Positions 36,420 to 46,437 of a DNA stretch of 64,000 nucleotides are shown piece after piece. The DNA is taken from the NCBI GenBank assembly GCA_020831965.1, contig JAFIFP010000004.1, positions 124,001 to 188,000 on the forward strand, read 5' to 3'. Both the position numbers and the translations under genes were made by a program. Source of the stretch: Idiomarina sp. (lineage in GTDB: Bacteria; Pseudomonadota; Gammaproteobacteria; Enterobacterales; Alteromonadaceae). Each line of letters begins with the position of its first letter. Position 1 is the stretch's first letter. The notes beneath the pieces were generated by a model that searched no databases, had not been told where the DNA came from, and saw nothing but the letters and a program-made list of their open reading frames with translations.

Positions 36420-37781
36420 ATGTTGGGGAATATTGGGCTTTTACTTGGCTTAATCTTGCTAATTGCGTTGGCGTTACGCGGTGTCAATATACTCTTGGCG
36501 GTGCTGATCTCTATTCTAGTGATTGGCCTCACCAATGGCATGACTTTGCCCGATGTGTTCTTACAACACTTCCCCTTCGGCCCTTCGGGGGCTTTCTCCT
36601 TTGCCGGTAACTTCTTGCTGCTGTTTCTCTGTGGTGCCTTGTTTGGCCGAGTGATGGCCGCGAGTCAGGCTGCGCAAGCCGTGGCCATGGCGATTACCCA
36701 ATGGCTCGGTGCCAAACGCGCCTTGCTGATTGCCATGCTAGTTTGTGCCTTGCTGACCTATGGTGGGGTGGTGGTGTTCGTGGTGATCTTTACCATGTAT
36801 CCCATTGGCGTCACCCTCATGCGGGAAGCCAATATTCCTCGCCGGCTTTATGCGGCAGCTATTGCACTTGGTGCGGGTACTTTTACCATGACCGCGCTGC
36901 CAGGCACGCCTTCCATTCACAACGTGATTGCGGCCAATGCCTTGCAAACAGACCTGTTTGCCGGTGGTTGGTATGGCGTGTTAGCTGGTCTCATTATGGC
37001 GGTTTTAGGCATTCTGTATTTGGAGCACCGTTGGCGTGTGGCGACCGCTGCAGGTGAAGGCTATGTGGCCACACCGAAAGACGAGCAAATGCGGCAGTTG
37101 GCACAAGGCAATGGCGGTCAGCTTCCGGCGTGGCAACTGGCAATATTGCCGATGGTGTTCGTGCTCCTCATTATTGTGGTACCGCGAGTCTTGATGATTA
37201 CCGGCGTGCAAGCCGACTGGATTCAATTCTCTATTAGCCAACCGATCCTGTGGGCGAGCTTTGCCCTGCTGATGGGCGCGGCGCTGTGTTTTGTGCTCTT
37301 TCCACCGGTGCGTCAGCAGTTCGTGCAGGCGGCAGGTGAGGGCGTGAACGACGCTATTTTACCGCTGATAAATACGGCTGCGGTGATCGGCTTTGGTGGC
37401 GTGGTGATTCAAACCGCAGGATTTCATGCCTTCGCAGCCTGGTTGATTGAATTGCCTATCCCGCCATTGTTGTCCGTATTTGTGTCGGCGAACTTAATTT
37501 CTGGCATTACCGCCTCTGCGTCGGGCGGTTTGCAAATCTTTATGTCCAGCCTTGCGCCGGCCTATCTCGAGGCGGGAGTCAGTCCTGAGTTACTGCACCG
37601 TATCGCGAACCTTGCTGCGGGCGGATTAGACTCGCTGCCGCACTCGGGTGCAGTGATTGCACTCTTCACTTTGATGGGCCTCACCCATAAAGAAGCCTAT
37701 AAAGACATTTTTGTCGTGACAGTCTTAGTACCCATGCTTGCTGCACTCGCGGTCGTGGCTGTCGCACTCGCGTTAACTTGA
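36420..37781 (+). CDS. GntP-family permease
   Basis: 453 residues, about twelve membrane helices. The pattern LLAVLISILVIGLTNG at the N-terminus, LCGALFGRVMAASQAAQAVA, LTYGGVVVFVVIFTMYPIGV and GLDSLPHSGAVIALFTLMGLTHKEAY fits the GntP/gluconate-lactate permease superfamily. The substrate cannot be read; several such permeases carry hydroxy- or keto-acids. In-operon position next to peptidases and an amidohydrolase argues for an organic acid or amino-acid-derived anion. Confidence 0.75.
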   Translation: MLGNIGLLLGLILLIALALRGVNILLAVLISILVIGLTNGMTLPDVFLQHFPFGPSGAFSFAGNFLLLFLCGALFGRVMAASQAAQAVAMAITQWLGAKRALLIAMLVCALLTYGGVVVFVVIFTMYPIGVTLMREANIPRRLYAAAIALGAGTFTMTALPGTPSIHNVIAANALQTDLFAGGWYGVLAGLIMAVLGILYLEHRWRVATAAGEGYVATPKDEQMRQLAQGNGGQLPAWQLAILPMVFVLLIIVVPRVLMITGVQADWIQFSISQPILWASFALLMGAALCFVLFPPVRQQFVQAAGEGVNDAILPLINTAAVIGFGGVVIQTAGFHAFAAWLIELPIPPLLSVFVSANLISGITASASGGLQIFMSSLAPAYLEAGVSPELLHRIANLAAGGLDSLPHSGAVIALFTLMGLTHKEAYKDIFVVTVLVPMLAALAVVAVALALT

Positions 37782-37792
37782 TTTTGTCGTGT

Positions 37793-37818
37793 GCAACCTT
37801 CGGCTGACCGAAGGTTGC
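37793..37818. repeat. Perfect 11-bp hairpin between the GntP gene and the TolB-amidohydrolase
   Basis: GCAACCTTCGG and CCGAAGGTTGC pair perfectly around a CTGA loop, 12 bases after the GntP stop. No T-run follows, so it is more likely an mRNA processing or stability element than a terminator. Confidence 0.6.
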
Positions 37819-37877
37819 TGGACAGGTCCGTCGGGGTAACGTACAACCCGAAAGATACAAAAACAAAAGGAACCAGC

Positions 37878-40800
37878 ATGAAACTTCCAGCAACCTGGCT
37901 TTCGGCCCTCGGTTTAGCTGCCGCATTAAGCTTTTCTGCCACTGCGGACAGCTCGAACGCTTGGTCCGTAAGCGAACCTATGGGTGAATTCAAAACGGTC
38001 ACTATTGATACCACTGAAGGCACTTGGATGAGTGTTGATGTGAGCCCTGACGGCCGTTACATCATTTTCGATATGCTTGGCGACATTTATCGCATGCCCG
38101 CAGCTGGCGGTGACGCAGAGCTGTTACGTGGCGGCATTGCTTGGCACATGCAGCCTACCTATAGCCCAGATGGTCAGTACATTGCCTATACCTCAGACGA
38201 AGGTGGCGGTGACAATATTTGGGTAATGAAAGCCGATGGCTCAGAAGCCTGGCAAGTGACCAACGAGAATTTCCGCCTGTTGAATAGCCCAGCATGGAGC
38301 CCAGACGGACAATACTTGGCTGCGCGTAAGCACTTCACTGCACGTCGCTCTCTTGGTGCTGGTGAAATCTGGTTGTATCACAAGCGTGGTGGTCAAGGTG
38401 TGATGTTGACGCAACGCCCAAATGATCAAAAAGACCTGGGTGAGCCGGCATTCTCGCCAGACGGGAAATACGTTTATTACTCGCAAGACGACACCCCGGG
38501 TCCAGTATTCGAATACAACAAAGACTCGATTCGTGGCATCTACTCGATCAAACGCTATGAGCTAGAAACTGGTGAGATTGAGACCATTCTGGGTGGCTTC
38601 GGCGGCGCAGTGCGTCCGGTACCCTCACCCGATGGACGTTACTTGGCGTTCGTGAGCCGGGACGATTTCCAGAGCAAACTCTATTTGTATGACTTTGAAA
38701 CGAACGAACGTCACGAAGTGTTCGGTGAGCTAAGCCGCGATATGCAGGAGACTTGGGCGATTCACGGTGTTTACCCTGCGATGGGCTTCACTGCAGATAG
38801 CCGCACTTTGGTGTTCTACGCAGAAGGTAAGATTCACCGCCTGAATATGCGCAACCGCGAAGTGGCGGAAGTGCCTTTCCGGGTGAATACCACGAAAGAA
38901 GTTCAACAAGCCGTGCGTTTCCGTCAGCACATTGAGAACGATACGTTCGATGTGCGGATGTTGCGTAACGCGCAAGTTGCCCCAGACGGCTCGCGGGTTG
39001 TCTATGAAGCGTTAGGTCATCTGTATGTGCGTAACTTACCGAACGGTGACGCACAGCGTTTAACTAACCGGACGGATCGCTTCGAGCAGTTCCCTTCGTT
39101 CTCTCGTGACGGTCGCTATTTGGTGTACACCACCTGGCATGACCAAGAACAGGGTCAAGTGATTGTGCGGGATTTACGTCGCAACCGTGACCGTGTGTTG
39201 CCAACAGGCCCGGGTAACTTCGTTGAGCCTGTGTTCTCGCCAGACGGACAGTCTGTGGTGTACCGCAAAATTGGTGGTGGCCAACTGACGCCAAACCGCC
39301 ATGGTATGAACCCCGGTGTGTATCACTTGCGTTTAGACAGTGAAGAGCCAGTGCGGATTGCTCGCGCAGGTTCACAGCCACAGTTTGGTAGCCGCAATGA
39401 CCGTGTCTATGTGCAAGGGATGGGCCGTAGCGGTCCTGAACTACGCAGTGTCGACATTGCGACGCACGACACGCGGGTGCTCTATACCTCGTCTCACGCT
39501 ACTGAGTATCGGGTGTCACCAGACGGTAAACATTTAGCCTTTGCTGAGCGCTTCCGTGTACATGTCACGCCGTTCGTGGAGCGTGGTCAGCCGATTAATA
39601 TTGGTCCAACGGATCGTCAGTTCCCAATTGAGCGTTTATCGCAGCGCGCGGGTGACAACATTTCGTGGACAGGTGATAGCACGCAGCTGTATTGGACGCT
39701 TGGTCCAGAGCTTTATTCTGCGTCACTGAATGGCTTGTTCAATATTGGTGCGAGCCGTTTTGAATTGGTTGCCGATGGTACCAACATCAGCTTCACGCAA
39801 CCTGTGCATGTTCCGAATCAAACCGTGGCTTTCGTCGGTGGTACTGTCATCACCATGAATGGCGACGAAGTGATTGAGAATGCGACAGTGTTGGTTGAAG
39901 GCAACAAAATCACTGCGGTGGGTCGTCGCGGTCAAGTGCGGGTGCCAAGCACTGCACGTGTGATTGATTTCAGCGGCCAAACCATGATTCCGGGCTTGAT
40001 CGACACACACGCTCATGGTCCTCATGGTGAGCAGCAAATCATTCCACAGCAGAACTGGAACCTATACGCCGGGCTAACCTTTGGGGTGACGACTATCCAT
40101 GACCCGTCAAACAATACCGCGCAGATCTTCACGTCGAGTGAATTGCAGCGTGCAGGCAAAATTGTCGGACCACGGATCTTCTCAACCGGTACGATTTTGT
40201 ACGGTGCTAATGGCCCGGGCTTCACTGCCCACGTGGACAGCTTGGACGATGCACGCTTCCACCTTGAGCGCATGAAGAAAGTCGGTGCGTTCTCAGTGAA
40301 GAGCTACAACCAACCGCGTCGCGACCAGCGTCAGCAGATCATTCAGGCGGCACGTGAGCTGGAAATGATGGTCATGCCGGAAGGTGGCTCGTTGTTCCAA
40401 CACAACATGAGCATGGTTGCAGACGGTCACTCGGTCATTGAGCACTCAATTCCAGTGGCAAACATTTACAACGATGTGAAGCAGATGTGGCGTCAAACCG
40501 AAACGGCTTATACCCCAACTTTGGGTGTGGCTTATGGCGGTATCTGGGGTGAGAACTACTGGTATGCCCATACGGAAGTATGGAACCATCCGAAGCTGCA
40601 AGCCTTTGTGCCAGAGCGTTCATTGCGTCCGCGTTCGATGCGCCGTGAAATTGCGCCAAGTCATCACTACAATCACTTCAATGTGGCGCGTGGTGCGGCA
40701 GAGTTGCAAGCGGAAGGCGTGATGGTCACTGCGGGTGCTCATGGTCAGCGCGAAGGTTTAGCGCAGCATTGGGAAATTTGGATGATGGAACAAGGTGGCA

Positions 40801-41051
40801 TGTCGCCGCTGCAGGCAATTCGCACGGCAACTTATGATGCGGCGAAGAGCTTGGGCATGGAACATGCGATTGGTTCTATTCAACCGGGCTTGTTGGCGGA
40901 CTTAGTGCTGATCGACGGTGATGTGCGCGAGAACCTGCGGTTAAGTGACCGGGTTACGCACACCATGGTAAATGGCCGCTTGTTTGATGCGGAAACGATG
41001 AATGAACTGGGGCGTAATGCGCAAGAGCGTCAACCATTCTTCTTCGAATAA
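37878..41051 (+). CDS. Secreted TolB-propeller amidohydrolase
   Basis: 1057 residues from the ATG at 37878 (MKLPATWLSALGL), with AAAGGAAC upstream; the frame is open further up across the hairpin but that part is unlikely to be used. A signal peptide ends at about residue 25. Residues ~40-640 form a TolB/PD40-like propeller with many SPDG repeats (VSPDGRYI, YSPDGQYI, WSPDGQYL). The amidohydrolase domain (~690-1050) has HAH in LIDTHAHGPHGE, a Lys in SVKSYN, EHSIP and AGAHGQREGL in place of the usual Asp block. The substrate is unknown; relatives occur widely in Alteromonadales and Xanthomonadales. Confidence 0.85.
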   Translation: MKLPATWLSALGLAAALSFSATADSSNAWSVSEPMGEFKTVTIDTTEGTWMSVDVSPDGRYIIFDMLGDIYRMPAAGGDAELLRGGIAWHMQPTYSPDGQYIAYTSDEGGGDNIWVMKADGSEAWQVTNENFRLLNSPAWSPDGQYLAARKHFTARRSLGAGEIWLYHKRGGQGVMLTQRPNDQKDLGEPAFSPDGKYVYYSQDDTPGPVFEYNKDSIRGIYSIKRYELETGEIETILGGFGGAVRPVPSPDGRYLAFVSRDDFQSKLYLYDFETNERHEVFGELSRDMQETWAIHGVYPAMGFTADSRTLVFYAEGKIHRLNMRNREVAEVPFRVNTTKEVQQAVRFRQHIENDTFDVRMLRNAQVAPDGSRVVYEALGHLYVRNLPNGDAQRLTNRTDRFEQFPSFSRDGRYLVYTTWHDQEQGQVIVRDLRRNRDRVLPTGPGNFVEPVFSPDGQSVVYRKIGGGQLTPNRHGMNPGVYHLRLDSEEPVRIARAGSQPQFGSRNDRVYVQGMGRSGPELRSVDIATHDTRVLYTSSHATEYRVSPDGKHLAFAERFRVHVTPFVERGQPINIGPTDRQFPIERLSQRAGDNISWTGDSTQLYWTLGPELYSASLNGLFNIGASRFELVADGTNISFTQPVHVPNQTVAFVGGTVITMNGDEVIENATVLVEGNKITAVGRRGQVRVPSTARVIDFSGQTMIPGLIDTHAHGPHGEQQIIPQQNWNLYAGLTFGVTTIHDPSNNTAQIFTSSELQRAGKIVGPRIFSTGTILYGANGPGFTAHVDSLDDARFHLERMKKVGAFSVKSYNQPRRDQRQQIIQAARELEMMVMPEGGSLFQHNMSMVADGHSVIEHSIPVANIYNDVKQMWRQTETAYTPTLGVAYGGIWGENYWYAHTEVWNHPKLQAFVPERSLRPRSMRREIAPSHHYNHFNVARGAAELQAEGVMVTAGAHGQREGLAQHWEIWMMEQGGMSPLQAIRTATYDAAKSLGMEHAIGSIQPGLLADLVLIDGDVRENLRLSDRVTHTMVNGRLFDAETMNELGRNAQERQPFFFE

Positions 41052-41070
41052 GCTTATGAGCTTGTGATGA

Positions 41071-41094
41071 AAACCCGCTTCGGCGGGTTTTTTG
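41071..41094 (+). terminator. Rho-independent terminator after the TolB-amidohydrolase
   Basis: AAACCCGC and GCGGGTTT pair around a TTCG tetraloop (41071-41090), followed by a T-run. A strong intrinsic terminator closing the six-gene run. Confidence 0.93.
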
Positions 41095-41100
41095 TTTTTG

Positions 41101-41530
41101 GTGTTGTGCGATTGGTGCATCGCCTACCTCGATGTTCGTTGGCTTTGGGTAGGGCATGCATTGCATGCCGTTCCGCGATGTTGAATTTGGGTTTGGTTGT
41201 GTGCGATGCGGTGCATCGGAAATGCGTGGTTGCGGTGGATTCGGGTTTGGCGTTGCGCGATGCGGTGCATCGCCTACCTTGATGTTCGTTGGTTTTGGGT
41301 AGGGCATGCACTGCATGCCGTTCCGCGATGTTGAATTTGGAATTGGCGTTGCGCGATGCAATGCATCGCCTACCGGATGTTTGTGATTTTTGCGTAGGGC
41401 ATGCATTGCATGCCGTTCCGCGATGCCGAATTTGAATTTTGTTGTGTGCGATGCCGTGCATCGGAAATGCGTGGTTGCGGTGGATTCGTGTCTGGCTGTG
41501 CGCGATGCGGTGCATATGTTTGGGGTTGCG
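41101..41530. repeat. REP/BIME-like palindrome cluster
   Basis: Six good units of a palindrome preceded by GTAG. Plus orientation, GTAG then GGCATGCA(T/C)TGCATGCC: 41149-41169, 41299-41319, 41394-41414. Minus orientation, seen on the plus strand as GCGATGC..TGCATCGCCTAC: 41108-41127, 41257-41277, 41353-41373. Plus and minus units alternate. Further degenerate copies without the GTAG tail lie at 41203, 41448 and 41502, and the linker GGAAATGCGTGGTTGCGGTGG occurs twice. A GTAG head followed by an imperfect palindrome is the known form of REPs moved by RAYT transposases. The open frames here are by-products of the repeats. Confidence 0.8.
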
Positions 41531-41612
41531 CGGTGCCGTATGCGGTTTGCATGATTGTCATGACTACGCTTATTTTGTAACCTGTCTGAAGAGTTCGGTT
41601 TTTTTACCTTTT

Positions 41613-41620
41613 GCCGATAT
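41613..41620 (+). promoter_or_regulatory. Sigma-28-like -10 before the chemoreceptor
   Basis: GCCGATAT differs in one base from the flagellar sigma (FliA) -10 GCCGATAA and lies 31 bases before the ATG. No TAAA -35 is found at the expected distance, so the call is weak, but chemoreceptors are often FliA-dependent. Confidence 0.3.
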
Positions 41621-41650
41621 GTAAGTAGTCACTTGGAAAAAGGGGGCGGA

Positions 41651-43681
41651 ATGCTTTCGCTGACTCAGCATTTGAATAAGTTATCGACCCGGATTATTGC
41701 GGGATTCGTTGTAGTAGCTTTCTTAGTCGCCTTAACTGGAAGTGTTGGGCTTGGGTTTATTAACAGTTTTGAGCGGACGCTGCGGCATGTAACGGAAACT
41801 ACGACGCCGACTGTGACGCTTTCTGCCGAACTAAAGAATTCGATGTTCGAGGCCAATGCCTTGGTCGGTCGTGCCTTGAGTGCTGATAGTTTGAGCGATG
41901 TGAGCCAGTTCGAGCAGGACTTTCAGTCTGCGAGTGAGGTGTTCGGGCAAAGCTACAGACGTTTGGATAGCTTGGTGACTGACCGTGAAGTGCAGCAAGC
42001 CTTAGAACGCACTATGGCGTCCCGTCGTGCGTTTGAAGAAGAAGCGGGTCAGCTTTTTCGTTACCATCGCCGTTCCTTAGAGCGTACTGCTGAAGTGCGT
42101 CGGCGCCTGACTGAGTTTGATCGGGTTGCGGCGTTTCTGATTGGTGAGTTAGGCGAAGTGTCTTTCCATGCGGAGCAAGTGGTGGAAGACGTGGAAATGA
42201 CCTCGGCTGCAGTGAACCTGCAAGCACTGGTGATGGAAATTCAGTACCTGACCCGTGATTTTTTAAGTCAGCCCAGCGCAGTTTTACTTCCCCCGTTGGC
42301 GGAAGAGCTTGAGCAAGTATTCGAGCTCTTTGAGTTCCCCTTAGAAACAATCAATGAGCGCGCGGGCTCGGACATCCGCGAATCTGTGGATGAAGTTGAG
42401 AGCTTGCTCGAGCAATGGCAAGAGGCTGCGTTTAGCAGCAATGGACTGTTGGCCTCCTATGAACTGCAACTTGAAGCTGAATCGGCCGCCAGTGCGCGAG
42501 CTGAGGCGATGGCAGTTCAGATTGACCTGGTAAGCGACGCCTTGGATGAAGTGGAGTTGGCTGCGACACGGTTAAACGCCGATGCGGCGGAGAATGCCAC
42601 GCGCGACGTGAATCGGGCATTTTGGATTATTGTAGCTGTGATTGTGATTGGCTTTGTGTTGGCGGTCGCGCTTGGTTTATGGGTGACGCGGGCAGTAACG
42701 CAACCCCTTGGTGGTGAGCCGAAGGATATGCAGGAGTTGGCCGAGAAAATTGCGGCGGGTGACTTGCGTATTACCGGGCATGGTCAAGAAACGGGTGTGC
42801 TTAGCGCCATGCTGCAAATGGCGGAGAAGTTGCGTGAACTCTTGGCAGACATGACAGCCGCAAGTGGCACTGTCACGGCGTCGGCGCAGCAAACGAGCGA
42901 AACTGCCGAAAGCACAAGTGCGAATGTGCAAGAACAAGAGGCGCTGGTGGCGCAAGCGGTTACGGCGATCAGCCAAGTGGTGAGTACGGTCGAAGGTATT
43001 GCGGATGCTTCAAGCCGTGCCTTGGCTGCCACCCGCAATGCGGAAACGGAAACGCAAAGTGCCGAACGTGTTTTCCAAGAAACCTCTGCGGCCATTAGTG
43101 CGGTAGCGGAGGAAGTGCAGCGGGCTGCGGAAGTAGTGCAGCAGGTGGAGTCTCAGAGCCACGAGATTGGCACCATCCTTGAGGTTATCGAGAACATTGC
43201 TGAGCAAACCAACTTGCTTGCCTTGAATGCGGCTATTGAGGCTGCTCGTGCGGGTGAGCAAGGTCGCGGATTCGCGGTAGTTGCCGATGAGGTGCGTTCG
43301 CTTGCGAAGAAAACCCAAGACTCCACATTGAATATTCAACGTATTATTGAAGGCCTGCAAAAGGGAACTCAAAGTGCAGTGGGCGTGATGAGTTCGAGCC
43401 GTGAGCGAGTTGATGTGACCTTAGAGAAGTCCATTGCTGCCCGTGGTGCTCTCGATACCATTCGTGAGGCTGTGGGCGAGCTGACGGGCATTAATGACCA
43501 AGTTGCGACAGCGTCGGAAGAACTGGCTTCGGTGACACAAGAAATTAAAGGCAATATTGACGATATTAGTGATCGGGCGAAGAGTTCGGCCCGCGGCGTG
43601 GAGAATATGACTTCTTCCAGCCGCGAGTTGTCCGAGGTCGCTAAGCGCCTGCAAGCGCTCGCCGACCGATTCGATGTTTAA
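41651..43681 (+). CDS. Methyl-accepting chemotaxis protein
   Basis: 676 residues from the ATG at 41651, with AGGGGG in front (the frame extends six codons up from a TTG). An N-terminal helix (~12-35), a long helical periplasmic sensor (~36-315), a second helix (~320-342), a HAMP linker (~345-395) and the cytoplasmic signalling domain. The invariant hairpin tip is seen at [24 protein letters not shown] followed by [21 protein letters not shown]. The ligand is unknown; the sensor lacks Cache-like features and looks like a helical bundle. No CheW-binding partner is nearby. Its stop overlaps that of the convergent LysR gene by four bases. Confidence 0.9.
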   Translation: MLSLTQHLNKLSTRIIAGFVVVAFLVALTGSVGLGFINSFERTLRHVTETTTPTVTLSAELKNSMFEANALVGRALSADSLSDVSQFEQDFQSASEVFGQSYRRLDSLVTDREVQQALERTMASRRAFEEEAGQLFRYHRRSLERTAEVRRRLTEFDRVAAFLIGELGEVSFHAEQVVEDVEMTSAAVNLQALVMEIQYLTRDFLSQPSAVLLPPLAEELEQVFELFEFPLETINERAGSDIRESVDEVESLLEQWQEAAFSSNGLLASYELQLEAESAASARAEAMAVQIDLVSDALDEVELAATRLNADAAENATRDVNRAFWIIVAVIVIGFVLAVALGLWVTRAVTQPLGGEPKDMQELAEKIAAGDLRITGHGQETGVLSAMLQMAEKLRELLADMTAASGTVTASAQQTSETAESTSANVQEQEALVAQAVTAISQVVSTVEGIADASSRALAATRNAETETQSAERVFQETSAAISAVAEEVQRAAEVVQQVESQSHEIGTILEVIENIAEQTNLLALNAAIEAARAGEQGRGFAVVADEVRSLAKKTQDSTLNIQRIIEGLQKGTQSAVGVMSSSRERVDVTLEKSIAARGALDTIREAVGELTGINDQVATASEELASVTQEIKGNIDDISDRAKSSARGVENMTSSSRELSEVAKRLQALADRFDV

Positions 43682-44613
43682 GCGGTTTCCGCGACTTCGG
43701 CAACGAGGTGGCGGAACCATTTATGCCCTTCGTCGTGCTGTAACAGCGGGCTCCAGATCATTTGTAAGTCGATACTTGGAATCGCAAAAGGTGGTTCCTT
43801 TAGAACCAAATCGGGACTGTCTTTGTATAAAGCAGCTGCACGGCTTGGCAAGGTGGCAATTAACCCTTCGCGGGCTAAATGCATGGCCACATGGTAGTTC
43901 CGAGTAAAGACCTGGATACGGCGCGTGTGGCCCATTTTTGAAAGCGCGCCATCCACCCATCCGAGCTTTTGTACCGCGTCAGGCGTCATGCCAATCCCCA
44001 CGCCGAAACCTGTTTTACTGACCCAACAATGCTGCGCTTTTAGGTAGTTTTCTAATGTGTAGTCGGCAAGCAGTGGATGGTCTTTGTGAATTAAACAGGC
44101 GAAGTCGTCTTGCCATAGCTGCTTTTGGTGAAACGACTGCGGGAGATCGTCAAAACGGTTAATCGCAATGTCGACTTTACCGTTTTCCACGTCGTGAAAA
44201 CTCACATCACTCGGTGTCATGAGGTCAATGGTAACGTGGGGGGCTTGGTCTCTCAGTGACTTCAGCAAGGGCGACATGAGCGTCGAAGCAGCGTAGTCAG
44301 AGACCATCATCCGAAATACGCGGTCGCTCTCTGCGGGGGTGAAATTCCGTGAAGGCTGAATGATTTCTTCTACCGAATAGAGGATCTCGCGGACTTGCGG
44401 TTGCATGATCAAGGCACGTTCCGTCGGTACCATACCTTCACTGGTGCGTACCAAAATAGGGTCGTTTAATAGGTTTCGCAGGCGCTTTAACCCATTACTC
44501 ATAGCGGGTTGAGTGATATTGAGTTGTTCTGCTGCGCGGGTCACGTTACGCTCACGTAATAGGGCATCGAGATAGATAAGAAGATTCAGGTCGATTTGTC
44601 GGAAATGATTCAT
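43678..44613 (-). CDS. LysR-family transcriptional regulator (LeuO/NodD-like)
   Basis: 311 residues. The helix-turn-helix (~20-45) reads [30 protein letters not shown], with the [16 protein letters not shown] block typical of the LeuO/NodD group. The effector domain has no feature that names a ligand. It is divergent from aceK, with an 81-base shared promoter region, so it may regulate the isocitrate dehydrogenase kinase/phosphatase and the glyoxylate genes beyond it (inference from position only). Confidence 0.82.
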   Translation of the reverse strand: MNHFRQIDLNLLIYLDALLRERNVTRAAEQLNITQPAMSNGLKRLRNLLNDPILVRTSEGMVPTERALIMQPQVREILYSVEEIIQPSRNFTPAESDRVFRMMVSDYAASTLMSPLLKSLRDQAPHVTIDLMTPSDVSFHDVENGKVDIAINRFDDLPQSFHQKQLWQDDFACLIHKDHPLLADYTLENYLKAQHCWVSKTGFGVGIGMTPDAVQKLGWVDGALSKMGHTRRIQVFTRNYHVAMHLAREGLIATLPSRAAALYKDSPDLVLKEPPFAIPSIDLQMIWSPLLQHDEGHKWFRHLVAEVAETA

Positions 44614-44694
44614 GTGATGAATTGCCCTGTCGTAAAATGATAAGCCGGATGAATTATATAGCAGTCCACTAAGGACGCAATACGGGAGTAAGGA

Positions 44695-46437
44695 ATGGCG
44701 TCGCCGCGCACAATTGCACGCTTAGTTTTAGCAGGCTTCCATCGTCACTATCGCTCATTTCAAGATATTACGGTTGCTGCACGGCAACGGTTTATCGCGC
44801 GTGACTGGGAAGCGGTGCAAGGTGCTGCGCGTCAGCGTATTTCATTCTACGACGAGCGGGTGTGGGAAACCGTGCAGGAACTGCATCATACGCTGGACTG
44901 TCGCACCTTAGATGCGGAACTTTGGACTGAAGTGCGAACCCTCTACGCCGAATTTCTGTTATTCCATCCTCAAGCCGAGTTGGCGGAAACCTTCTATAAC
45001 TCGGTGTTCTGTAAACTCTTTCACCGCCGCTATTTTCACAACCAATATATCTTCGTGGAGAGTGTGCTGGCGCGGCATATTCCATTACCTGTTGAGACCG
45101 AGTTTCGGGCGTATTTTCCAGTCGCTGAGGGAGTGAAGGCAACCCTCGCGCAAATCATTCAGGATATGAACTTAGGCGCACCTTTTGCCGATCTTGAAGG
45201 TAGCTTGGAACACTTAATGAAGGCCTTTCGGCAACAAGTGCGCGTGCGCAAATTAGCCGCACATCAGTTGCGCATTGATGTGTTGAAGGCGCCATTCTAT
45301 CGCAACAAAGCCGCGTATCTGGTGGGCCGGATAGTGACGGAGCAAGAGCATTACCCATTCGTGGTGCCGATTCTGAACAATCAAAAGGGACAGCTTTATG
45401 CCGATGCGCTGATTACCGATATGGAACAGTTGGTGGTGATCTTCAGTTTTGCTCGTGCATATTTTATGGTGGAAACGCGAGCGCCTTCGGCATTGGTCCG
45501 ATTTCTCCAGGGCTTGATGCCCCGAAAGACGCTGGCTGAACTCTATTCGGCTATTGGCTTTCATAAACAGGGCAAGACCGAGTTCTATCGGGAGCTACAA
45601 CAGCATTTGGGCGAGTCGACGGAGCAGATGGTGCCAGCACCTGGGGTGCGTGGCTTAGTGATGATGGTATTTACGCTGCCCTCGTTTCCCTATGTGTTTA
45701 AAGTCATTCGTGACAAGTTCGGTTCGAGCAAGCCCTTTGGCCGCGACACGGTATTAGCGCGCTACCAGCTAGTAAAGATGCATGATCGTGTGGGGCGGAT
45801 GGCCGACACCATTGAGTATTCAGATGTGGCACTGCCGCGCGCGCGCTTTTCTGCAGAGCTTATGACGGAGCTTGAGAACAGTATTGCCGGCTCCATGGTG
45901 GTGGAAGGGGATTGGGTGATTCTGAAGCATGTGTATATTGAAAAACGTCTGATTCCTTTAAATCTTTATCTGGATACGGCCAGTGACGACGCAACGCGAG
46001 CCATTTTGAGTGACTATGGGCAGGCGTTGAAAGACATGATTGCCGCCAATATTTTCCCGGGTGATATGCTGCTGAAGAACTTCGGTGTCACGCGGGGTAG
46101 GCGTGTGGTGTTCTATGACTACGACGAAGTGCAATATCTTACCGATGTGGAGTTCCGAGAATTGCCCACCGCAGCGACTGGCGGTGACCCTTACGAAACG
46201 GAGCACATGTACTCGGTAGCGCCCAATGATGTGTTTCCAGAGCAATTGACCCGTTATGTGTTTCCGCAACCTAAGTTACGCGCCATTTTTGAGGAGCTGC
46301 ATGGGGAGTTGACCTGTCCGGACTATTGGCGCTCGCAACAGTTACAGATCAAAAAAGGGATACTCCCGGATATATTCCCTTATCCGCAGAGTATCCGCTT
46401 TCAATCGGAGCTTGGGCTTAAGCCGCAGGCGAGCTGA
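44695..46437 (+). CDS. aceK: AceK, isocitrate dehydrogenase kinase/phosphatase
   Basis: Bifunctional enzyme that phosphorylates and inactivates isocitrate dehydrogenase so that carbon enters the glyoxylate shunt, and reverses this. 580 residues (E. coli 578). The ATP-binding loop is [13 protein letters not shown] near residue 315, and the following [12 protein letters not shown] contains the conserved Lys. [12 protein letters not shown] and [12 protein letters not shown] carry the catalytic and metal-binding acids. ATG at 44695 with GGGAG upstream. Unlike E. coli aceBAK it faces aceA: the two genes converge and overlap by 20 bases. Confidence 0.95.
   Translation: MASPRTIARLVLAGFHRHYRSFQDITVAARQRFIARDWEAVQGAARQRISFYDERVWETVQELHHTLDCRTLDAELWTEVRTLYAEFLLFHPQAELAETFYNSVFCKLFHRRYFHNQYIFVESVLARHIPLPVETEFRAYFPVAEGVKATLAQIIQDMNLGAPFADLEGSLEHLMKAFRQQVRVRKLAAHQLRIDVLKAPFYRNKAAYLVGRIVTEQEHYPFVVPILNNQKGQLYADALITDMEQLVVIFSFARAYFMVETRAPSALVRFLQGLMPRKTLAELYSAIGFHKQGKTEFYRELQQHLGESTEQMVPAPGVRGLVMMVFTLPSFPYVFKVIRDKFGSSKPFGRDTVLARYQLVKMHDRVGRMADTIEYSDVALPRARFSAELMTELENSIAGSMVVEGDWVILKHVYIEKRLIPLNLYLDTASDDATRAILSDYGQALKDMIAANIFPGDMLLKNFGVTRGRRVVFYDYDEVQYLTDVEFRELPTAATGGDPYETEHMYSVAPNDVFPEQLTRYVFPQPKLRAIFEELHGELTCPDYWRSQQLQIKKGILPDIFPYPQSIRFQSELGLKPQAS

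Noticed and set aside
41101..41530. CRISPR array
   Set aside because: The repeats are inverted palindromes in alternating orientation with similar linkers, not identical direct repeats with unique spacers; no cas gene is present.
40954..41561. Several minus- and plus-strand ORFs of 60-153 codons
   Set aside because: They run through the REP cluster and repeat the same peptide several times (MPYPKPTN-like), as expected of frames open by chance in repeats.
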